Shown here piece after piece: positions 45,335-58,086 of a stretch of DNA of 64,000 nucleotides. The notes under the pieces were generated by a model. That model made no database searches, was not told the DNA's origin, and saw only the letters and a list, made by a program, of their open reading frames with translations. Source of the stretch: Haematobia irritans (taxonomy: Eukaryota; Arthropoda; Insecta; Diptera; Muscidae). Location of the stretch: contig NC_134397.1 of NCBI RefSeq assembly GCF_050003625.1, positions 220,162,537 through 220,226,536 on the forward strand, given 5' to 3'. The position numbers and the translations under genes are program-made. Position 1 is the stretch's first letter, and the number at the start of each line of letters is the position of its first letter.

Positions 45335-47455
45335 TTTTTATACCCACCACCATAGAATCCGTTTGTAACACATCGAAATATCGATTTCCGACTATATAAA
45401 GTATATATATTCTTGATCAGGGAGAAATTCTAAGACGATTTAACCATGTTCGTCTGTCCGTCTGTCTGTCTGTCCGTCTGTTGAAATCACGTTACAGTCT
45501 TCAATAATAAAGCAATCGTGCTGAAATTTCGCACAAGCTCGTCTTTTGTCTGCAGGCAGGTCAAGTTCGCAGCTGGGCTATATCGGTCCAGGTTATGATA
45601 TAGTCCCCATATAAACCTACCTCTCGATTTGCGGTCTTGGGCTTATAGAAACCGCAGTTTTTATCCAATTTGCCTGAAATTGGAAATCTAGAGGTAGTTT
45701 AGGACCACAAAGAAGTGTGCCGAAAATGGTGTTTATCGGTCCATGTTTTGATATAGTCCCCATATAAACCGACCTCCCGATTTGGGTCTTGGGCTTATAG
45801 AAACTGTAGTTTTTATCCAATTTGCATGGAATTCGAAATCTGGAGGTATTTTAGGACCACAAAGAGGTGTGCCGAAAATGGTGGGTATTGGTCCATGTTT
45901 TGATATAGCCCCCATATAGACCGATCTCCCGATTTTACTTCTTGGACTTTTATGTTAGAATCAGTAGTTCATGTTCAATTTGCCTGAAATTGATGTAGCC
46001 CCCTCGTACCCTGGTAGAAAAAGTTTCGTTAATACGATGAATTTCTACGTTGTCAGTCAACGTACCATTTCGTTATAACAACGTAATTTTACGTTATATT
46101 TACGAAACCCTTTATTGAATACATTTCGTAGAATTAACGAATAATTATGTTGATATTACGTAGCCTTTTCGTTGTATTAACGAATATTATTCGTTGTATG
46201 AATGAAATTTATACATTGTATGGATGCAGCTTATACGTTGTATGAATGAAAATCACTCATTGTATGAACCCAGTTTTTTCATTGTATGAATGAATTGCGA
46301 ACGTTGTATAAATGAACAAAAACGTTATATTAATGAAACCCAAGCAACTATTGCATTTGAGTGCAGTCAATGGTAGTGTATTATTTTTTGTTAAAATCTT
46401 TGAAATATGATTTATATACACTAGGAAATAATATTTATTGATACATTAAGTAATTTAATAATCATATATTGTGACTTTCACTTAAGAAAAAAAAGCTTCT
46501 TATTTCTAAGACCAAAAAATTATAATCGTATCGCCGTGTCCATTTATCCAATGTTTTTGCAACCAAGGTTCATTAATTGTTCCGCCTCCTTCATCTCAAA
46601 GTTCACTTCCCGGGGCATTTTCACTAAAGATTAAAAACTTACACAAAATTTCTTGCGAATATCCAAAAACACCAATTTAACTCACCCACCATCTATGTTT
46701 ATTATTCACAACGAAACTGTAATGAGCCTGTGCACTCTTCAGTCAAAAGAACGTAAATGTTAAGGTTTGCCCATCAGACAAGTTTTCTGTTGAACTTTTT
46801 ACCGTTTGTTTTTCAGGACGCACACGCAAACATATGCTTATTGCCATGCTTACATGTGTATGTACAAATTACATAGACGCTACAGACGTAATTGTGTGTA
46901 TCCGTCCATGTTTTTTGCATAGCCCCCATAGGACTGATCTCCCGATTTAACTCCATGGGTTTCTCGAAACCGTAGTTTTTATCCGATTTGCATGAAATTG
47001 TAAATATACTGCTATTTTAGACCCACAAAAATTCATATAGGATTTAGTTTTTATCGGTCCATTTGGTAAGGCCTCCACTACTTGAGGGTACAGAAAGTGC
47101 ACTGATCATGAAAATTGCTTTAAACTGAATGTATAACTTCCAGATTTTACTTCTCGTAATCATTTAAATAATGGGGGTCAAAATCTACGGATTTTAGATT
47201 TCAAATCAAGGCGTTATTGCATAATTTTCTTACACACTTACAAGCGATATTTATGATTCCTCTAAATTTTAAACAAAAATGGTTCTTATAAATCCAGAAT
47301 CGGATCTAGTCTTCATAGATAAAATCTTCAAACTTACATTCGGGAAGCGTACTGGTTGAACTGACCTGAAATTTTCAAAGTAAACTATTATATTTGATTC
47401 ATGGTGGATGGTATTTAGGGTTCGGCCTGGCCGAACTTACTGCTTTATATACTTG
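45335..47455 (+). repeat. Dispersed repeat family B with a nested insertion
   Basis: The 5' module is TTTTTATACCCACCACCATA with TAAAGTATATATATTCTTGA and CGTCTGTTGAAATCACG. It is followed by tandem modules (GATATAGTCCCCATATAAAC, GGACCACAAAGA), and the 3' module is CATGGTGGATGGTA, GGCCTGGCCGAACTTACTG and TATATACTTGC. The middle (about 46010-46895) is replaced by unrelated sequence. The small minus-strand frames here are repeat artefacts. Confidence 0.75.
46010..46895. mobile_element. Insertion in family B with degenerate CGTTGTATGAATGAA repeats
   Basis: From about 46020 to 46345 a loose repeat of CGTT(G/A)TATGAATGAA-like units occurs, first with ACGTTATATTTACGAAA-type forms and then with GTATGAATGAA forms. 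The rest is AT-rich and non-coding. Family B resumes at about 46895. Boundaries are approximate and I could not define a target duplication. Confidence 0.5.
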
Positions 47456-47540
47456 CAAAGATAATTGAGTATAACAAGATTTAGCATTGTGCTCTTATAG
47501 AGAGAAAACTAATGTCAAGGTGTAAAGGGCTATGAGAAAA

Positions 47541-50500
47541 CAAGTAAGGAAAGTCTAAAGTCGGGCGGGGCCGACTATATTATACCCTGCACCACTTTGT
47601 AGATCTAAATTTTCGATACCATATCACATCCGTCAAATGTGTTGGGAGCTATATATAAAGGTTTGTCCCAAATACATACATTTAAATATCACTCGATTTG
47701 GACAGAATTTGATAGACTTTTACAAAATCTATAGACTCAAAATTTAAGTAGGGTAATGCACTAGGGTGGAACACAATTTTAGTAAAACAAAAATATGGGA
47801 AACATTTAAATCTGAAGCAATTTTAAGGAAACTTCCCAAAAGTTTATTTATGATTTATCGCTCGATATATATGTATTTATGTATTTTAGGAAAATTAGAG
47901 TCATTTTTACAACTTTTCGACTAAGCAGTGGCGATTTAAAAAGGAAAATGTTGGTATTTTGACCATTTTTGTCGAAATCAGAAAAACATATATATGGGAG
48001 CTATATCTAAATCTGAACCGATTTCAATCAAATTTGGGACACATGACTATATTACTAATTGTACTCCTAGTGGAAAATTTCAACCAAATTGGGCCAAAAC
48101 TCTGGCTTCTGGGGCCATATAAGTCCATATCAGGCGAAAAATATATATGGAAGATATATCTAAATCTGAACCGATTTCAATCAAATTTGGCACACATGAC
48201 TATACTACCAATTGCACTCCTTGTGCAACATTTCAAGCTAATTGGGATAAAACTCTGGCTTCTGGGTCCATATAAGTTCATATCGGGCGAAATATATATA
48301 TGGGAGCTATATCTAAATCTGAATCGATTTCAACCAAATTTGGCACGCATAGCTACAATGCTAAATCTACTCCATGTGCAAAATTTCAACCAAATTGGGC
48401 CAAAACTCTGGCTTTTAGGACCATATTAGTCCATATCGGTCGAAAGATATATATGGGAGCTATATCTAAAGCTGAACCGATTTCAATCAAATTTGGCACA
48501 CTTGACTATACAACTAATTGTACTCCTAGAGCAAAATTTCAACCAAATTCGGCCAAAAATCTGGCTTCTGGGGCCATATAAGTCCATATCGGGCGAAAGA
48601 TATATATGGGAGCTATATCTAAATCTGAACCGATTTTAATCAAATTTTGCACACTTTACTATACGACTAAGTTTTATGTTTGTACAAAATTTCAAGCAAC
48701 TCGGTATAAAACTCTGGCTGCTGGGTCCATATTAGTGCATATCGGGCGAAAGATATATATGGGAGCTATATCTAAATCTGAACCGATTTCTTCCAAAATC
48801 AATAGGGTTCTTTTCTGATCCAAATTAGGAACATGTGCCAAATTTTGAAGGCGATTGGAATTAAATTGCGACCTAGACTTTGATCACAAAAATGTGTTAA
48901 CAGACAGACGGACGGACGGACAGACGGACATGGTTATATCGACTCAGGGACCCACCCTGAGCATTATTGCCAAAGACACCATGTGTCTATCTCGTCTCCT
49001 TCTGGGTGTTACAAACATCCATATATATTTCCATATATATTTTTCGCCCGATATGGACTTATATGGCCCCAGAAGCCAGAGTTTTATCCCGATTAGCTTG
49101 AAATTTTGCACTAGGGGTACAATTAGTAATATAGTCATGTGTGCAAAATTTGATTGAAATCGGTTCAGATTTAGATATAGCTCCCATATATATGTTTTTC
49201 TGACTTCGACAAAAATGGTCAAAATACCAAATTTGTTCTTGTTAAATCGCCACTGCTTGTTCGAAAAGTTGTAAAAATGACTCTAATTTTCCTAAACTTC
49301 TAATACATGTATATCGAGCGATAAATCATAAATAAACTTTTGCGAAGTTTCCTTAAAATTGCTTCAGATTTAAATGTTTCCCATATTTATACCCTGCGCC
49401 ACACTGTGGAACAGGGTATTATAAGTTAGTGCATATGTTTGTAACACCCAGAAGGAGACGAGATAGACACAGGGTGTCTTTGGCAATAATGCTCAGGGTG
49501 GGTCCCTGAGTCGATATAACCATGTCCGTCTGTCCGTCCGTCCGTCCGTCCGTCCGTCCGTCTGTCTGTGAACACATTTTTGTGATCAAAGTCTAGGTCG
49601 CAATTTAAGTCCAATCGCCTTCAAATTTGGCACATGTTCCTAATTTGGGTCAGAAAAGAACCCTATTGATTTTGGAAGAAATCGGTTCAGATTTAGATAT
49701 AGCTCCCATATATATCTTTCGCCCGATATGCACTAATATGGACCCAGCAGCCAGAGTTTTATACCGAGTTGCTTGAAATTTTGTACAAACATAACACTTA
49801 GTCGTATAGTCAAGTGTGCAAAATTTGATTAAAATCGGTTCAGATTTAGATATAGCTCCCATATATATCTTTCGCCCGATATGGACTTATATGGCCCCAG
49901 AAGCCAGATTTTTGGCCGAATTTGGTTGAAATTTTGCTCTAGGAGTACAATTAGTAGTATAGTTAAGTGTGCCAAATTTGATTGAAATCGGTTCAGATTT
50001 AGATATAGCTCCCATACATATCTTTCGACCGATATGGACTAATATGGTCCTAAAAGCCAGAGTTTTGGCTCAATTTGGTTGAAATTTTGCACAGGGAGTA
50101 GATTTAGCATTGTAGCTATGCGTGCCAAATTTGGTTGAAATCGATTCAGATTTAGATATAGCTCCCATATATATATTTCGCCCGATATGCACTTATATGG
50201 ACCCAGAAGCCAGAGTTTTATCCCAATTAGCTTGAAATGTTGCACAAGGAGTACAATTGGTAGTATAGTTATGTGTGCCAAATTTGATTGAAATCGGTTC
50301 AGATTTAGATATAGCTCCCATATATATGTTTTTCTGATTTCGACAAAAATGGTCAAAATACCAACATTTTCCTTGTTAAATCGCCACTGCTTAGTCGAAA
50401 AGTTGTAAAAATGACTCTAATTTTCCTAAAATACATAAATACATATATATCGAGCGATAAATCATAAATAAACTTTTGGGAAGTTTCCTTAAAATTGCTT

Positions 50501-50776
50501 CAGATTTAAATGTTTCCCATATTTTTGTTTTACTAAAATTGTGTTCCACCCTAGTGCATTACCCAACTTAAATTTTGAGTCTATAGATTTTGTAAAAGTC
50601 TATCAAATTCTGTCCAAATCGAGTGATATTTAAATGTATGTATTTGGGACAAACATTTATATATGGCACACAACACATTTGACGGATGTGATATGGTATC
50701 GAAAATTTAGATCTACAAAGTGGTGCAGGGTATAATATAGTCGGACCCGCCCGACTTTAGACTTTCCTTACTTGTT
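47541..50776. repeat. Palindrome of about 3.2 kb made of two inverted family C copies
   Basis: The left arm runs from ACAAGTAAGGAAAGTCTAAA (about 47543) to CTCGTCTCCTTCTGGGTGTT (about 49014). The right arm starts at AACACCCAGAAGGAGACGAG (about 49443) and ends at TTTAGACTTTCCTTACTTGT (about 50775). Arms are about 1.48 and 1.34 kb; the left has one more 150-bp module (GGGAGCTATATCTAAATC, GAACCGATTTCAATCAAATT) than the right. The centre, about 420 bp, contains a partial further copy. Frames such as MGAISKSEPIS are read from the modules and are not genes. (GTCC)n expansion occurs at 49525-49560. Confidence 0.9.
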
Positions 50777-52814
50777 AATTCAGAAATTTATGAAAAACAC
50801 AAATGTTATGATATTTTCCGAAGCAAACGGCAGTACATCTGAGAAACACGTCGACGCAAACTTTATGATATTTTGTTGGCAGAGTCCTCTGGTGCTTCAG
50901 TTTTGCAATGACAAGACTGCGTCCTCTTCTAATTTGTCTATGATACTTGGTTGTTATCAAGTTGCCACTTGTAATATATTTTCGTAAAATTATTCTACAA
51001 TTTTTCTTTTGTAGTGGGTTCACTTATTTGGGTGTAACAATTTCACCACGTTCAAAGTTTAACATACTCTCAGTTCTCCTAAGAGTTTTGGCAATTGGTA
51101 AACATCTTGCAAACCCATCAATCGTCAATGCTTACCTCTACATTTCATATTAATCACTGTACCCTCATTTTACTCACACATTGTCTCCATCTCTCCTCTC
51201 TCTTTCTATCTCTTTGACCATATCCAATGTAATCTACCACTAAATGGACACATATGCGTATATTCATGCTACAGTGACTTTTCATAACTACGGTCATTAT
51301 GGATTTCGATACAATTTTGTCCTTAAATCGCAATTATTCAAAGCTAAAATGGATTCTAAAGAAACAAACGAAAAAACAAACAACACTCACACAGGATTAG
51401 AGTACAGAAAATCGTGGAGGGGGGAAGCCAAATTGCGTTTTAATCCGAAAACGAGACAAAAAGCAAATGACATCATTTCCCCACTTCGATTGCCCATCGT
51501 TGTCATTTGAATTTCCCCCCATTTCCTTTAACAATGTTGTTGTTGTTGTTGCTATCATTGTTCCTGTTGTAGTTTCCTTATTGCCAAAGCAACAGCAAAA
51601 AGAGGCGTTTCTCTCATTCATAGAATCATCAAAATTGCTTTCCTCGATTGCTTGTCGTTGGGAGTTTGGCCATACGAGATGTATCTCAGTGAGACGGGTG
51701 CATAAATGCCCGTGTTTAGGGTGCCATGTGAATTTTGTGGTATGAAATCCATTTAAAATCTGACAAAACGCTTGTTGGCTGTTTAAGGTACTCAGTTTGT
51801 CTCTTTTTGAAATTTTATCGTTTAGCGTTGACATTTTAGGAATTATTTTCAGCAATAAAAGTCTGGGATGTTTATCTGTTGAAAGGTTTAAGAACTTTCC
51901 ATTAGTTTAACTGCAAAAACTCATATCACCGATCATGGAAAAACTTTAGGCATAAGCTAGATAGGAAAACTTAGCCGAGACGGCTCATCATTGGAGCATT
52001 GAATAAACTTTAAAGTTAAACACTAGGAAGAATTCACTCCAGACCGAAAATTTAGACAAACAAAATTCCCCTCTGTGACAAAGTATTTGCCTTAAAAGAA
52101 AATAAACTCGAATTTATAAAAACTCGAAAAGTAGACTTTTGAAATTTTGAAAAAGCCGAAAGGACGAAAAATCGACTCTTTTCATTCTGATTACAATTCC
52201 TTATTATAATCATGATTTCATGACAAAATTTTGTTGTTGAGGAATGAAATCCCGAAAATTTCTTAACAGACAAATGAATTCCAGGATTTGCGTTTCTTCA
52301 CTGGCATCTCTATATAGGTATATACCTTTGCTGTAAATGTTACAGCATTGGCGTTGTATATGCTTCATTCACACCAATATTGTTGGCAAACAAATCAAAT
52401 CAGATTTCTATCAATCATCAGAACTTCCTTTAAGCCGGCTAATCAGCCAACTCACGATAGCTCGTTGTCGTTATAAAACCGCCCTGCCTGTCTGTATGTC
52501 TGTCTATATCGGTTAGGGTGGCGTGGCTGAAAGGCGTCCTGAACATCATTTGTCATTTCCGTGTTAATCGTTAATTTTCGAAAATTTGTTTTTCTTCAAT
52601 TCGATTTTCTTTGGCTTTTTTTTTTTTTGTTATGTTTTTTATTTTCAGGCAAGGATAAAGGGCGCGTCAAATGAAAGTTTAAGTGGATTTTGTTTGCACG
52701 TTGTTGAATATATACACAAAAAAAACCGCGGTTGCTTGCAAATCTGTCAATTTAAATGACTGTGAAGTCTCATAAATTACTTCGCGAATTATTTCCACTT
52801 TTCGTTAGAGTTTT
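50777..52814. other. Non-coding region
   Basis: Mixed unique sequence, with (TTG)n near 51537-51552 and a CT-rich stretch near 51185-51215. No supported gene. Confidence 0.5.
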
Positions 52815-53412
52815 CGACAAAATTTTCTATAGAAATAAAATTTTAACAAAATTTTCTAAACACAAAAAATCGACAAAATTTCTTTAGAAATGGTATTTTG
52901 ACAAAGTTTTGTACAGAAATAAAATTTTGACAAAATTATCTATAGAAATAAAATGTTGACAAAGTTTTCTACAGAAATAGAATTTTGACTTAATTTTCTA
53001 TAGAAATAAAATTCATCCAACCATCTTGCAGTCTATAGGGCTTTGCCCAAATAAATTTGACAAACATTATTTTCCTCTGTTGGTTAAGCTAAACTTGTAG
53101 TTTAGTCAATGCATGGTTTTAAGCTGAAATAAAAAAACAACAGTGATTAAAGAAAAAAAAAAAACAACAATAACAAAACAAAACGAATGAATCAAAGAAG
53201 AAGCACACTCAAAATAAACCCAGCTAACTGCACTCAAATCGATGATTTGACGGTGGCGAAGGAAAAGAGATATTTTTGTACGAATTTATTTCGGCATAAG
53301 CCGGCTATCAATGTAAAACCTCTTTTCGGAGGGTTCAAGTGTGGTTTTTGTTGGGTTTAATAAACTGCCTGACTTTATTCTGATAATTGGTTGATAGTTT
53401 TGCTGCAAGTAT
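52815..53412 (-). repeat. 29-bp array, block 11 (reverse), with two family E fragments
   Basis: About six reverse monomers at 52815-53012, then forward family E blocks at 53000-53125 (CATCCAACCATCTTGCAGTC, GGGCTTTGCCCAAATAAATT) and 53330-53410 (TTCTGATAATTGGTTGATAG, TTTTGCTGCAAGTATTG), leading into block 12. Confidence 0.8.
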
Positions 53413-55065
53413 TGTCAAAATTTTCTACAGATAAAAATTTTTGAATTTTTTTAGAAATAAAATTTTTGAATTTTTTTTAGAAATAAAATTTTTGATTTTT
53501 TTTTTCAGAAATAAAATTTTGGCAATTTTTTTTTTTGACAACTTTTGACAAAATGTTTTAAAGAAATTAAATAAAATTTTGCAACAAAAAAAAAATTGTC
53601 TATAGAAATAAAATGTTCACAAAATTCCCTATAGAAATAAAATTTTGACAAAATTTTCTATAGAAATAAAATTTTGTCAACATTTTCTGTAGAAATAAAA
53701 TGTTGATATAGTTTTCTATAGAAATAAAATTTTGACAAAATTTTCTATAGAAATGAAGTTTTGACAAAATTTTCTTATAAATGAAATTTTGGCAAAATTT
53801 TATATAGAAATAAAATTTTGTATAGAAATAAACAGTGGATTTCAGCGACTTACTATAATTTCCATCGTGTATACAATGCGTTTTCCCTATCACACATTTT
53901 CTATAGAAATAAAATTTTGAAAAAATTTTCTATAGAAATAAAATGTTGACAATTTTTTTTCTAAAAATAACATTTTGACAAAATTTTCTATAGAAATACA
54001 ATTTTGACAAATTTTTCTATATAATGAAATTTTGACAAAATTTTTTATGGAAATAAAGTTTTGACAAATTTTCCTACAGAAATAAAATTTTGACAAAATT
54101 TTTTACAAATAAAAAAAGATTCGACAAAATTTCCTTTATAAATAAAATTTTGACAAAATTTTCTATAGAAATAAAATTTTGACATAATTTTCTATAGAAA
54201 TTAAATTGTGACAAAATTTTCTATAGAAATAAAATTTTATCAAAATTTTCTATAGAAATTAAATTTTGACAACATTTTCTATGGAAAAAAAGTGACAAAA
54301 TGTTCTATAGAAATAAACAGTGGATTTCGGTGACTTACTATAATTTCTGTCGTGTATACAATGCGTTTTCCCTATTACACATTTTCTATAGAAATAAAAT
54401 GTTGACAAAATTTTCTGTTGTGACAAAAATTGTGACAAACTTTTCTATAGAAATAAAATTGTGACAAAATTTTCTATAGAAATAAAATTTTGACAAAATT
54501 TTCTATATAAATAAAATTGTGACAAAATTTTCTATAAAATTGACAAAATTTTCTATAAAAAAAATTGACAAAATTTTCTGTAGAAATAAACAGTTGATTT
54601 CGGTTACTTACTATAATTTCTGTCGTGTATACAATGCGTATTCCCTATCACACATTTTCTATAGAAATAAAATTTTGCCAAATTTTCTGTAGTAATAATA
54701 TTTGGCAAAATTTGCTATAGAAATTAAATGTTGACAAAATTTTCATTATAAATTAAATTTTAATAAAATTTTTTATAGAAATAAAATTTCGACAAAATTT
54801 TTGTGTAAAAATAAAATTTTGACAAAATTTTGTATAGAAATAAAATTTTTACAAAATTTTCTATAGAAATAAAATTTTGCCAAATTTTCTATAGGAATAA
54901 TATTTGGCAAAATTTGCTATAGAAATAAAATTTTGACAAAATTTTCTATAGACATAAATTTTTTGACAAAATTTTCTATAGAAATAAAATTTTGTCAAAA
55001 TGTTCAACAGAAATAAAATTTTGTTAACATTTTCGTAGAAATAAAATTGTGACAAAATTTTCTAT
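53412..55065 (-). repeat. 29-bp tandem array, block 12 (reverse)
   Basis: Reverse monomers (TTTTCTATAGAAATAAAATT, TTGACAAAATTTTC), interspersed with a non-monomer module of about 75 bp starting AATAAACAGT(G/T)GATTTC at 53825, 54311 and 54583. The Phe/Tyr/Lys-rich frames are artefacts. Confidence 0.92.
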
Positions 55066-55320
55066 AGGAAAGAAGAATCTGGGCTACGACGTACGGGATT
55101 GTAATCTGAAAGATATACTTGTCTACTTTAAGGCTTCTGGATGGAAAATCTAGAAAACTCGCTTGGAAACGCAAATATGATGAGATCAATCCTGACGGAG
55201 AAAAATATATGATGAAGAGGAGAGAAACATCTAAGTAGTCTCACAAGGGACTAATATGGTCTAAGTAGAAACCGATTCCTTTTCTACGGATTGGGGTCAT
55301 TCTCTATAACCTAACCTAAC
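55066..55320 (+). mobile_element. LINE 3' end with CCTAACCTAAC tail
   Basis: A short frame ends GYDVRDCNLKDILVYFKASG then WKI-stop, resembling the extreme C-terminus of jockey/I-type ORF2 (ILKFIKATGW). It is followed by about 160 bp of 3' UTR ending AACCTAACCTAAC. This is a strongly 5'-truncated insertion in a 29-bp array, as is usual for LINEs. The tail matches that of the SINEs in this window. Confidence 0.65.
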
Positions 55321-55403
55321 AGGAATAAAATGTAGTCATTCGGTGCTAAGTCATAATACAATAAGCATAATCTATAGATATTAGGCAAATTAGTCCAAGT
55401 TTT

Positions 55404-55471
55404 ATGTGTGATAGGGAAAACACATTGTATAGACGATAGAAATTATAATAAGTCACCGATATCTACTGTTC
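55404..55471 (+). repeat. Inverted copy of the array-interspersed module
   Basis: TGTGTGATAGGGAAAACACA followed by TTGTATAGACGATAGAAATT and ATAAGTCACCGAT is the reverse complement of the 75-bp module found inside blocks 12 and 13. Here it lies outside any array. Confidence 0.8.
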
Positions 55472-55929
55472 TGCGGGTCCGTAGTACGAGGTTCGTTGAA
55501 AGATTGAAGTAACGTTATTTTGAAAAGATTTTACAGAGTGAAAACTTCATTATATTTGATAAATCTAAAATACTGTCAGTTATTATTGACAGTATTTTAG
55601 ATCTAGATTTAAGTTTATTCAAATTAGTTTCCGTTAATTTACAATTTCAAATTGTAACGGTCAAATTACGTCATCACTTGCCCAAATCATTTGTTTATTT
55701 TCTAGTACTTTCCTAAACATCTCTTGTGTTCTTAGTTTCCCAATCGTTCATTGTAAAGTAACCCCTTTTGTTTTGTTATCTTCATTGTTTATTGTTATAG
55801 TTGTAGTAATATGACCATAATCATTTATGCCTGTGCGACATCTGTCAGATAGTAGAATGTTCTAGATGATTGTAGCCAAGACAATGAACATAAGCCGATG
55901 ACAGAGGAAGCTGTGAGGTCAGTCGTAAA

Positions 55930-57642
55930 CAGGGTTGCCATTTTGGTCCAAAAAATGATTAATTTTTAAATTTGGTCCAATGGTCGGACCAAATGGAATT
56001 TTGTTGATTTTGGTCCATTTTTATCAAATCGGTAATTTCTGAAAAATTTTCTATAGAAATAAAATTTGGACAAAAATTTTTGTGGAAATTAAAAAAAAAG
56101 TTTTCTATAGAAATAACATTTTGCCAAAATTTTTTACAGAAATAAACTTAATAGAAATATTATAGATACAAAATTATTCAAAAATATTGTACAAGAAGAA
56201 CATTTTTGTAAAAATTTTATATAAAAAAAAAAGTTTTCGATAATTTTCCATAGAAATAAAATTTTGACAAACTTTTCTATAGAAATAAAATTTTGATAAA
56301 ATTTTCTATAGAAATAAACAGTTGATTTCGGTGACTTACTATAATTTCTGTCGTGTATACAATGCGTATTTCTCATCACACATTTTCTATAGAAATAAAA
56401 TTTTGACAAAATTTTCTATAGAAATAAAATTTTGACAAATTTTCAATAGAAATAAAATTTTGAAAAAATTTTCTATAAAAATAAAATTTTGACAAAATTT
56501 TCTATAGAAATAAAATTTTATAAAAATTTTCTAAAAAACAAATTGACAAAATTTTCTATAGAAATAAACAGTTGACATCGGTGACTTACTATAATTTCTG
56601 TCGTGTACGAACAAAATTAAGAATCAGAATGAAATTAAATTTTTACAAAATTTCCTATAGAAATAAAATTTTGACAACATTTTCTATAAAAATTAAATTT
56701 TGACAAAATTTTCTATAGAAATTAAATTTTGACAAATTTTCTGTAGAAATAAAATTTGCACAAACATTTCTATGGAAATTTCAACAAAATTTTCTATAGA
56801 AATAAAATCTTGCCAAAATTTGTTACAGAGATAAACATAAAAAAAAGAAAATTTTGTAAAAATTTTATATAGAAAAAAAAATTGCGATAATTTTCCATAC
56901 AAATATAATTTGGACAAAATTTTCTATAGAAATAAAATTTTGACAAAATTTTATTTTATAGAAATATTTTGACAAAATTTTGACAAAATTTTATTTTATA
57001 GAAATAAAATTTTGACAAAATTTTCTAAATAAATAAAATTTTGACAAAATTTTCTAAATAAATAAAATTTTGACAAAATTTTCTATAGAAATAAAATTTT
57101 GACAAAATTCTCTATAGAAATAAAATTTTGACAAAATTTTCTTTAGAAATAAAATGTTGAGAAAATTTTCTATAAAAATAAAATGTTGACAAAATTATCT
57201 ATAGAAATAAAATTTTGTCAAAATTTTCTATAGAAGTAAAATTTTGTCAAAATTTTCTATAGAAGTAAAATTTTGTCAATTTTTTTTTGTATAGGAAATG
57301 TTGTCATCCTATACAAAAAAAATTGACAAAATTTTTTATAGAAATACAATTTTTTGACAAAATTTTCTATAGAAATAAAATTTTGACATAATTTTCTATA
57401 GAAATGAAATTTTGACAAAATTTTCTATAGAAATAAAATTTTGACAAAATTTTCTATAAAAATAAAAATTTGACAAAATTTTCTATAGAAATAAATAGAA
57501 ATAAAAATTTGATAAACTATTCTATCGAAGTAAAATTTTAAATTATATTAATTTAATTTGGACAAATGGTCCGCTGGTACGAGTTCTGGTTGAATTTTGG
57601 AAAAATGTTAGTCCAAAATAAAAATTCATTGTGGCAACGCTG
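55930..57642. mobile_element. Nonautonomous hAT-type element carrying a reversed 29-bp array
   Basis: A 1713-bp element with inverted ends CAGGGTTGCCA and TGGCAACGCTG (one mismatch) and a perfect 8-bp target duplication GTCGTAAA (55922-55929 and 57643-57650). Inside the left end is TTTTGGTCCAAAAAATG; inside the right end is TTAGTCCAAAATAAAAATTC. The interior is mostly 29-bp array and there is no transposase. The end sequence GTTGCCA resembles the GGTTGCCAC terminus of other array elements in the window. Confidence 0.9.
56040..57540 (-). repeat. 29-bp tandem array, block 13 (reverse)
   Basis: Reverse monomers, with the 75-bp interspersed module at 56311 and a shortened one at 56561. Monomers around 57190-57270 carry TTTTGTC in place of TTTTGAC. 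A perfect-looking inverted pair sits at about 57275-57344. Confidence 0.92.
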
Positions 57643-57650
57643 GTCGTAAA

Positions 57651-58086
57651 CTAAAGTGAAAATTAAGCAAATAAATTGTAGATTGTCGTTATTTGAAAAG
57701 ATCTGTGTTTTAATTATCGGGTGATTAAACACGCCTCAATATAAAAACGTAACAATATATTATTTTTTATAATATATGTAGTATATTTTTTCTAATCAGA
57801 ACATAATTTTGTCCGTTCTCCAGAAATTAAAAAAAAAAAACTTAACCTATCTTTTTGTTTTTGTTTTTTTTTTTTCAAATTCCTATGGGAAAATATTTCA
57901 CTTCAAAAGTACCGAGACATAAATGAAATGCTACAAACAAATGTGAGGTAACATCCTTACATCCAAAAGCTTTGACAAAGTGGCTTATAGTTTACAACCA
58001 ATTTTGAAAACCGTAAAAGTACGCATCGAAAAATATTCATAAATTTACTTCTCCACCACAATTGCAATTTATTTCACAAGAACATA
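57651..58086. other. 3' flank of the receptor gene
   Basis: AT-rich non-coding DNA. On the minus strand an AATAAA polyadenylation signal lies at 58068-58073, 13 nt after the receptor stop codon. Confidence 0.55.
58068..58073 (-). promoter_or_regulatory. Polyadenylation signal of the receptor gene
   Basis: AATAAA on the minus strand, 13 nt downstream of the TAA at 58087. Confidence 0.55.

Noticed and set aside
47959..50356. Frames of 60-156 codons with MGAISKSEPIS or LNRFQSN repeats
   Set aside because: They derive from the 150-bp family C modules and appear mirrored in both palindrome arms.
51397..51855. Minus-strand frame of 152 codons
   Set aside because: Low-complexity Thr/Asn/Asp stretches from simple repeats, with an overlapping frame on the other strand and no recognisable domain.
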